Source: Hofstenia miamia
Taxonomy: Eukaryota > Xenacoelomorpha > Acoela
Reading direction: 5' to 3'
Length of the DNA stretch: 64,000 bases
NCBI GenBank assembly: GCA_004352715.1
Contig: SCFE01000110.1
Span: 1,389,919-1,453,918, forward strand
Position numbers and translations under genes: made by a program. This document shows, in pieces, positions 56,623 to 64,000 of this stretch; the stretch's first letter is position 1, and every line of letters begins with the position of its first letter. The notes under the pieces are model-generated. The model ran no database searches. It was given only the letters and a program-made list of their open reading frames with translations, and had not been told where the DNA came from.

Positions 56623-58870
56623 TATATCTATTGTGTAAATATAATTGATAACAAACTATTAAAATTCAAGAAGCTTACACTATGACAATGACGTAGGAGA
56701 TTAATTGGTATTTTTATTGTTGAAACTTATAAAGCACCTTTGCCAATATTTACATTTATAAAATTATTTACATCCCTTTCAAATTAAAGTGTTCCAAATT
56801 TGAATAAACTTTCAACTGAAATCAAAAACTTCAACTAATATATTCCCTAATGTAATCACTGGAAATTAATTTCTATTAGTTTCTCTTGAATATTTTAAGT
56901 ACACGTAGATTTTTTTGAAGGAGAACCTTTCTCACTTTTGTAAAGGAAATTAATCTTAATTATACGGTTTGCTTCTAAAATAGATTTTATGCCTTTTTGT
57001 TTGTTTAATGAGACTAATAAAACATCTATAACAAAACTGAATGTGTTTGAAATCAATAAATCATTTAATCTATATTTTTATGGGTTGTATATCTATACAT
57101 TTTTATGCGCTTAATGTTGATAAAATTTACAAAATTGCAAATAATTTTCCATGAGACAATTTAAAATTATTGACTTTCGAAACGCAAAATAATGTGTTGC
57201 AAACTAGTTAAGTAAGTTTGTGTTTAATGAAAACCTCTAATGTATGACTTCAAGCTTAACAATTTGTGTGACAACAGTTGTAGAGCTCAATTTACAAAGA
57301 AACTGCATGCTGAAGTTTTGCATTTTCGAGCATCTTCTACTAAGCATTTTGGAAACCTGCTCAAATAGAAGCTGATTGCCCTCAATCGATCATAACTGGG
57401 TGCATAAATTCATGCTCAGTTTTTATTCACTTCGACCTTAATTTTTAATACTGCAAATGTCTTATCTTGTTAATTGCTATTTATTTAACAGTAAAAAATT
57501 CATGCACATGTTGAAATTGCAAGTAATCAATTCTAAGATCTTCTTAATTTAAAAGAATCAGTATATATTGAGATTTGTCTAGGCTGCAGCACAAAAATAA
57601 TTATTTTTCTAAAAATCAAGTACCTCTGTCGATTCATGCTGCCATTATTATTTTTTTGAATTTAGGAGACACAAAAATCTGCTAAGGAGAGAAATATATA
57701 ATGTGAAATATTCTGATTAGGCTTTAACACTGTAAGGTTGGAGTCATTTTTTTACATTGTAATAATTGATGTGATATAATACAAAGAACTATTATTTGGA
57801 CGATTTTTTTCTATAAAAATAGACAAAAGAAATTTTCACTTTTGAAAAATTTAAGTCAGCTATAAAAGTGATTTATTTATTGTATTAATATGTCTGTATA
57901 CAAAAATAAAATTTCTTTGAAGCTCATTGAAGAAAATTCTCCTCGTCAAGAATGCATTAGGGAATAAACGGAATTAAAGTTATGATGACAACAGTACTGT
58001 AGGTAAATCATCAAAATGGGGTCACACTGATTGATATTCTATAATCTAAACTAAAAAGGAAACACGTTTTGCAAAGAAAATGCACGTTCATGACGATTTA
58101 AGAACCAAAATTGGGTAACAACAAGTCATTGTGCACATAGAAGTTACAAAATACGCAATAAATTTGATTTATAGAGCCACGATCAATATTTGCACAGTGA
58201 ATACAGATTTTTTATCACAAATTTTATCTTTAATCTAGGTCTTTTTGAATAGAATCTCTGCAAACGCTAATATTTTTTGGTATATCAAAAAGTTTAACGT
58301 GGTGACAGACTACGTAAGTTCTGAAAAATTCTACCTCAAAGTTTGTCAAAATTCCATTACATTGATTAAATTTGCATCAAAGCTTCCAAAAAGATAAGAA
58401 GCACCACAAAATACAAACTTCAAATACTTGCTGTTAACTTTCTGCTAAGGCATTTGACGATTAAATAACTTTACTGTAAATGAATAATATATCTTGTTTT
58501 TGCCATTGACTAAATAAATAGTATTACTGTTATAATGATTCGGAAGTATTTTTTCACCCTCAGTTATTCAGGCCACCTGGGTGTGTTGCGCCATATCCTG
58601 ATGATTTGGCCAGCTTGTAATGAAATACGCTAAGAAATTTCATTTTAATTAAAAATAACACTATATCAATAAATGTTTCACATATAACTTCATGCAGAGA
58701 TTTGAAAAGGGATTACAGGGCATTAAAATCTGTCATGTTGTTACTATTATGGTGAGCAGAACCATTTAAGTAATTCAATTGGGCTTAGTTAATCACTTGC
58801 CAAGTCACAACTGTGACAGTCCACGTGAAAAGGTGGCTGAAGAAGTGTTTTATGAAAATTGAGTTTTATG
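56623..58870. other. AT-rich stretch without recognised features
   Basis: No coding motif or structured repeat was found. Confidence 0.4.
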
Positions 58871-59078
58871 TATTTTGTAGTTGCTGAGTTATTGAAAAGT
58901 GCGTGTGTAATTTTTTGTGGCCATAGTTACCCTAATAACTAACATATTAACAGATATGTTGTTTCCTGTATATATCCTGTTATCAAGGAAGTGCGACAAT
59001 CATTGGTACGCATTAAATTCAGAAGTACTTTATGGCTCTATCAGAGTAATTAGCATTAATTAATAAACTATTGTTGTA
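58871..59078. repeat. 208-bp block, copy 1 (unmerged contig end, insertion allele)
   Basis: Ends at the single N at 59079. Contains 41 bases (GTTGTTTCCTGTATATATCC onward) that copy 2 lacks. Confidence 0.85.
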
Positions 59079-59079
59079 N

Positions 59080-59246
59080 TATTTTGTAGTTGCTGAGTTA
59101 TTGAAAAGTGCGTGTGTAATTTTTTGTGGCCATAGTTACCCTAGCAACTAACATATTAACAGATATATCATTGGTACGCATAAAATTCAGAAGTACTTTA
59201 TGGCTCTATCAGAGTAATTAGCATTAATTAATAAACTATTGTTGTA
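59080..59246. repeat. 167-bp block, copy 2 (unmerged contig end, deletion allele)
   Basis: Starts right after the N and matches copy 1 except for the 41-base deletion and a few substitutions. Confidence 0.85.
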
Positions 59247-59892
59247 GTTTCATTTTACAAGGAACACCAATAAAGTTTAGTGTTGCCAAACGCAACAGAA
59301 AAGTTGAAACTTTCTATAAGAAGTGTCAAAAAACACAAAATGTATAAATAGAAATTTCATTACAATTTAGAATGATTTTCATAAAAAAAAGTAGCCATCT
59401 CCTGTTCGTTTAAGCTAAATTTCAATAAACTCGAATTGCTAACGTTCTTCTATTTGAAAAACTAAAAACGATTTACATATTAAAAAAATATTGTGATTCA
59501 ATCAGGGGATTAAATTATCAAATTTTAAGAAAGTAGAAATTATTTAAAAGTTTTAAATGAATATGTATTCTTAGTAATAAAGAGTATAAAAAGGTTTTTT
59601 TTGTGATTTTTTTATTCAGGTTTGTTCATGTAAGATTCGATTTCAAAAGTGCTAAATTCATTTCTGAAATATGCTGTGTTAATGATAAAATATACGTAGA
59701 TTAAGAAAATTGATAAATGAAGCTAGCAATAATCGCCACTATCTCACTTAACATTAGAATACGGACATAAATGGATGAATCAATGGCAGCATTTATATAT
59801 GATTTTGATGGTCTTTTAAGCAAAAAATTATAATATAATCACATTAATTTATTAGTCTTTTGTGTATGTTTGGGGTGACATAGCACCCCATT
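59247..59892. other. AT-rich non-coding stretch
   Basis: Nothing recognised. Confidence 0.4.
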
Positions 59893-60077
59893 GTAACATC
59901 GGAACTGGTTGTTTGTATCGACCAAGTGTTTTGGTTTTTAGCGTGCGCTTGTAAACATGCTGATAATATTTTTGTATATAATAACCAAGTTTTCAATGAA
60001 AATAGAAAACACTTTGTGAGCAGCATCATCAATTTGAACGTCAAGACGGGAATGCGTGAATCCCTGCGATATTACAC
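59893..60077 (+). repeat. Dispersed repeat, copy B
   Basis: Matches 46889-47077 in the same orientation. It lies just upstream of the piggyBac remnant, but copy A has no such neighbour. Confidence 0.75.
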
Positions 60078-60149
60078 AAGACACATTCATTTGGTCACTG
60101 CATGAATGGCTTAATTAACTAAGTTCTAACATCTCCTAGCCGCCACTCA

Positions 60150-60980
60150 ATGAGTTTGGGATGCCATAGCACCTCATATCATATGAATAGTTCTCCAATG
60201 AATAATCTAACTAATTTTACTGCCAAGTGCATTTTGGGAATGCAAATGATATTTGTTCAGAACCAATATGAGCTTGAACGGTTTGCTCAACTCAAGAGCT
60301 TTTTCAGATTTGAGGATAGTCTGTGTCGAAATGGTAATGATAAATTTGCAATATAAACACCCGGACTGGACTTATGTATTAATGAAATGTTAGTCGAATT
60401 CCACGGCCGCGTCCCCTTTTTTTAATGCATGCTGACAAAACCAAGGAAGTATGGCATAGAATTTCTTTGAATTTCCGAAAACATAGAAACACGTAATGGT
60501 GTCAAAACAATGCCAATAAAGGGCTGAGTGGGCCAAATTCTCGATGAACAAGAAAGAAAGTCAGCTGCTAACGTTTCGGAAGAAATAGCAATGCATTTAG
60601 CAAAGTTTTAGTTGAGTAATGGGCGAAATACAACGTGTGCAAATTACTTCACCAGCTTTACAATTGGCGAAAAATTTGCAGAAAAACAAAGAATAATGCT
60701 GGAAGCCTTTCACTGTAACAATTGAGACATCCCACAAGTAGCAAAAAGTGTTTTGAAGAGATCACGTAGTCATTCCAGGCACTATTGCTCGAATGACTTC
60801 GCCATCTGCTCTTTCTGGCAGAGATGATGGCGCACCGTTCTACTTTTATTAACTTCTCATGGAAGACGCAACCTGCTGATTATAATAAATCGATTCCCGG
60901 AGTGATAATGAAGAAAAACTATTTCGAGGATACGGAAGGAGAAGCAAATGTAGGCGTTGGCCATATAGACTTTTCTTTAC
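60150..60980 (+). pseudogene. piggyBac-type transposase remnant
   Basis: Frames in the plus direction carry piggyBac (DDE_Tnp_1_7) blocks in order. ELERFAQLKSFFRFEDSL with NGNDKFA lies near 60270-60350. LCINEMLVEFHGRVPF, matching the conserved (V/I)DE...F.GR block, lies near 60373-60420. ANYFTSFTIGEKFAEKQ, matching the DN(F/Y)(F/Y)TS block, lies near 60635-60690. A KKNYFEDTEGEAN stretch near 60915 may match the late YN.TKGGVD block. In the first two blocks the catalytic Asp is replaced: INE for IDE, and Ala for Asp before NYFTS. Stops and frameshifts add to the decay. The TTAA-flanked ends were not located. Confidence 0.75.
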
Positions 60981-61469
60981 TTACTTAGATGGTTTTGTGA
61001 TATGGTTTCTTAAGAAAAATATTGACAAAATAAAACCCATAAAATTAAAACAAGTTTCAACGTTAAGCTTTCTTTTAGAAAAAAAACTTCATTCAATATT
61101 TCAAAATTTGTTTTGTAGCAATGGAAATGTAACAATTTTTTTATAACTAATAGCCTGAAAATGGCAGTTAAATTTGTATCTCCTGATGCTTACCAAAGAA
61201 ATTTTAGAATTCCACATAAATTCTGATAATATTTATAAAAGTTAATTATATAATTACAAATAGTAAATTAGAAAGCAAGAAAAATCATTTGGTGATATTT
61301 ACATAGTCTCATAAATGTAATTTTAAGAAGCAAAATAGAATTAGTTATTGTTATCTATTAAGATCATAAATTGATAAAAACGCGACTTTAAATGTAAATA
61401 TAGCTCGCATTATTCACATGCCTTTATTTAAATGTAAACAAAAAGTTATGTAGTTTTATATAATTGTTG

Positions 61470-61559
61470 TGTCTACTTTTAACACACAAAAGTTCAAGTG
61501 GATCATCTGGTTTCTCAAAATGATCCAATTGAACTTTTATGTTTTAAAAAGTAGATACA
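61470..61559. repeat. Near-perfect short-loop inverted repeat (hairpin)
   Basis: The arm AAAAGTTCAAGTGGATCAT (61488-61506) and the opposite arm ATGATCCAATTGAACTTTTA pair almost perfectly around a loop of about 14 bases. Pairing extends outward through TTTTAAC/GTTTTAAAA and GTCTAC/GTAGATAC to a stem of about 38 bp. Confidence 0.85.
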
Positions 61560-61560
61560 A

Positions 61561-61582
61561 ATATATATATATATATATATAT
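61561..61582. repeat. (TA)n microsatellite
   Basis: TA run next to the hairpin. Confidence 0.95.
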
Positions 61583-61667
61583 TTATGGGAACTGAAGAAA
61601 ACGGTAGGAAATTTTACGTTGTTTAAATTTTAAGCTTGAAAATATTGCATCTTAAATACATTAGAAA

Positions 61668-62330
61668 ATGGTTCTACCAGAAGGTTTAAATTTATGCAAT
61701 TCTGAAGAAATTTTAGAACTTACTTGTTTTCAATTTATGAAATTCAGTCACCGTGAAGCACAAAATGCCTTAAAATCAATAATTACATCGTATCAAACAT
61801 CTACATTACAATTTAATACATTTGACACCTAAATGCAAAATTTGAAAAAGCAAATCGAATATTTCAGATCTTCTATTGAAAGTTTTTCGAAAAAGTTAAG
61901 TGATATCTCTACCAAATTTGTGCATTAAAACCTTAAGAGGAAAAAATACTACAAATGAAAAACATGAAAATCTAAATTCAGTTTTTATTTTTTGGTATTC
62001 ATGAAAGAGATAGTACTTTTTTAAGTAAAATGGAAGCTGATAAAACATGATAATTCAAATATTTCATACATTGGGCTTGATTTTAATGATTTGTACGATT
62101 ACACACATATGGGAAAATTTAGAAATGGAAATAAAAGACCAATTATGCTTAAATTTTAAAATGCTTTGACTATAAGCGCATTTTTCTTGCAAATGCTTTC
62201 AAAGTTAAAGAACTGGAAGTAAATATATTTATAAAACACAAATCGAGAAATTGAAAAGATAATTTTAGCAAAAGGTATTGAGAAAGCAGGTATAAAGATT
62301 CGAAATCTTAAGTTAAGTTGATAACAATCT
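61668..62330 (+). pseudogene. LINE ORF1 remnant (coiled coil and RRM-like blocks)
   Basis: An ATG at 61668 opens a 54-codon frame ending in TAA at 61830-61832. It continues in frame with a coiled-coil segment (NLKKQIEYFRSSIESFSKKL) to another stop near 61926. Further on, in changing frames, come FLFFGIHERDSTF near 61980-62020, GKFRNGNKRPIMLKF near 62110-62160, and a K-rich NAFKVKELEV piece near 62190. They resemble the RRM/CTD order of LINE ORF1 proteins, which bind element RNA. It lies directly upstream of an ORF2 remnant on the same strand, as expected. Confidence 0.6.
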
Positions 62331-62399
62331 AGTGACCATTGACTGACTAAGAAAGCAATGAAATTTCATACCATCTGTTTTTATCAAATGTACAATGAA

Positions 62400-63861
62400 T
62401 TACATTTAAAATGGATAAATTATATGCAATAATGACCCCAATAAATCCAGATAATATATTCTTAGTTGAAACTCACCTAACACATATTTCGACAATGCTG
62501 TTTTTCTCCCAGGTTATATTATTAAAAGGAATGACCGAAAAAATCAGATTACGATAAATCTGATGGTGGTGTAATGATTCAAGTAAGGTCTGATCTATCT
62601 TATTATAAATATTTGCCAAATATTGATAATAGCTATGAAGATATCGAAGATATCTGGATAATTATAAATCCTTAGCGAACTGCAATAGATTGGTGGTTTT
62701 GTTATGATGAAAATTTATCATTTAATGAAATATGGGAAATATTTTCTCAAACTATTAACCATCTATTTCACTCATGCTTTCCCAATGAAAACTGTAAAAT
62801 TATACACTAGTCATAAATTTTGGGTTTTGGAAGAAATCTGTAAATTGATTACTAGGCGTAAGCGTGCACTGCGTACAGGTAACAATAATAAATTCAGAGG
62901 AATAAGGAATAAAATTAATACAAAGTTAGGGCAGACACGAAAAATATATTTTAACAATTGCATTATAGATTTTCAGAAAACTAATCCAAGAACTTTGTTA
63001 AAATCAATCAAAATACTAAGTGGATTCACAACTGATAATCCATATAATCACCTAAATAATTATCTCTAGAAGATCAACTATTTCAGCCCTTTTACATATC
63101 ACGCAGCTGTGGATTAACCATATAGAAAATCAAGGAACACATCGTCAAATTTTTTATTCGATTTCAAGGAAGCATTTGATTTGATTAGTGCAGGAATTCC
63201 TCAAGGAACAAAAATGGGGCTTTGGTTATTTATTTTATTTGTAAATGTTCTTCTAATTGAATGGGATGAACGAGTCAAATTCGTTGATGATACAACAGCA
63301 TGGGAAGTATGTCATCGTGAAATTTCATCTAAATCAGTGTCACTTGTATCTTCCGTTAACTATTGGAGTAAAGCTTCTCTTATGAAAATATATTTTAACA
63401 AAACAAGAGAATTAACTATTTGACCATTAAAGTCTTTTTCATTACCAACTGAAATTTACATAGAAAATATTCAAATTTAACGAGTAAACTCATGGAAGCT
63501 TCTTGGAGTTGTTTTTTCAAAATAATCTATAATTGACAGAAAATGCCAATTACATTGTTAAAAAAGCAGCAGAATGTCTTCACTGTATTACACTTCTAAA
63601 CTGATCAGGTGCATCAACTTGAGAATTAGTTATGATATATAAGACCATGATTCGACCAATATTGAAACTATGCCTTAACACATAAGGAAATTGCTATAAT
63701 TGAACCTATTCAAAGACGTGTATTGATCCACAATTAATGCTTAACTCTTAACAAAAGTAGAGAAATGCATTGTAAATCAATATGGAAAAACTTCAAAGTG
63801 ACGAACATCCACGTCATTATTTTGTTCCGAAGGCACTATAAGTTTCCAAATACTCGAAATT
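62400..63861 (+). pseudogene. LINE ORF2 remnant: endonuclease start, linker, RT with internal deletion
   Basis: Near 62455 NPDNIFLVETHLTHI is the endonuclease Glu block, followed by SDGGVMIQVRSDLSYY near 62560; the rest of the endonuclease is missing. The frame 62704-63069 is the linker (FWVLEEICKLITRRKRALRT, then NNNKFRGIRNKINTKLG). RT follows with STISALLHITQLWINHIENQ, then FKEAFDLI joined directly to SAGIPQGTKMGLWLF, and FVDDTT at 63280-63297, the catalytic box. Roughly 100 or more codons that normally separate the last two blocks are gone, yet the junction is in frame. After the stop at 63421 the thumb region continues (VNSWKLLGVVF) with frameshifts to the N at 63862. Confidence 0.85.
63358..63516 (+). 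repeat. 159-bp LINE segment, copy 1 (unmerged contig end)
   Basis: Matches 63863-64000, which begins immediately after the single N at 63862. Copy 1 carries 21 bases absent in copy 2. Confidence 0.8.
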
Positions 63862-63862
63862 N

Positions 63863-64000
63863 AACTATTGGAGTAAAGCTTCTCTTATGAAAATATATTT
63901 TAACAAAACATTAAAGTCTTTTTCATTACCAACTGAAATTTACATAGAAAATATTCAAATTTAACGAGTAAATTCATGGAAACTTCTTGGAGTTGTTTTT
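63863..64000 (+). repeat. LINE segment, copy 2 (continues past the window)
   Basis: Starts right after the N. Matches 63358-63516 except for a 21-base deletion, which removes an in-frame stop present in copy 1, and a few substitutions. Confidence 0.8.

Larger units (their letters stand above)
60981..61667. other. AT-rich stretch with a long hairpin and (TA)n
   Basis: Holds the inverted repeat at 61470-61559 and a dinucleotide run; otherwise nothing. Confidence 0.4.

Noticed and set aside
1-64000. tRNA genes, rRNA genes and CRISPR arrays
   Set aside because: No B-box-like GGTTCGAATCC pattern with a matching acceptor stem, no rRNA-like sequence, and no regularly spaced identical short repeats were found.

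Overview
This is about 64 kb of AT-rich, repeat-dense nuclear DNA from an animal, most likely an invertebrate. The sequence shows no operons and no dense coding. It carries a mixture of transposon classes typical of invertebrate genomes: a Ty3/gypsy LTR element with a tRNA-Trp-like primer site, several unrelated LINE lineages, Penelope-like elements with a GIY-YIG nuclease, hAT and piggyBac transposase remnants, and (TA)n arrays. The phylum cannot be fixed from the sequence. Nearly everything that looks like coding sequence belongs to a broken mobile element.

Layout. 1-4.8 kb: a minus-strand Ty3/gypsy element (gag, protease, RT, integrase) running off the left edge. 4.9-7.3 kb: fragments of a dispersed repeat. 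7.3-8.2 kb: LINE endonuclease, minus. 9.5-10.3 kb: hAT transposase, minus. 12-12.7 kb: LINE RT, plus. 14.9-15.9 kb: RTE-like RT with a C-terminal zinc finger, minus. 17.5-19.7 kb: a 1,074-bp block present twice around a single N. 21.9-22.6 kb: LINE C-terminal part, minus. 23.1-23.5 kb: REL-endonuclease end of another LINE, plus. 24.1 kb: what looks like a sequencing-library junction adapter. 24.2-25.3 kb: LINE RT, minus. 25.8-27.1 kb: a long inverted-repeat DNA element carrying a small cysteine-cluster ORF. 27-34.4 kb: almost featureless. 34.4-36.2 kb: the one plausible host gene, an uninterrupted 529-codon minus-strand frame with an E2F-like site at its ATG. 37.4-38.0 kb: Penelope-like nuclease. 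40.4-41.7 and 42.7-44.2 kb: two plus-strand LINEs. 45.2-46.2 kb: degenerate telomere-like arrays, a minisatellite and a hAT-like MITE. 49-49.8 kb: a second Penelope-like copy split by a tandem repeat. 53.9-54.3 kb: integrase remnant. 60.1-61 kb: piggyBac pseudogene. 61.7-64 kb: a two-ORF LINE, plus.

Assembly quality matters here. There are seven long N gaps, mostly in or beside (TA)n, and eight single-N joins. At four of the joins (18582, 52341, 59079, 63862) the sequence that ends at the N starts again right after it. That is the signature of contig ends that overlap but were not merged, so these duplications should not be read as biology. The join at 689 falls exactly where the gypsy RNase H domain is missing.

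The signals I would follow first are the E2F-linked orphan gene, the long-TIR element with the cysteine-cluster protein, the nested tandem repeat inside a Penelope-like element, and the telomere-like arrays next to a 1-kb gap.
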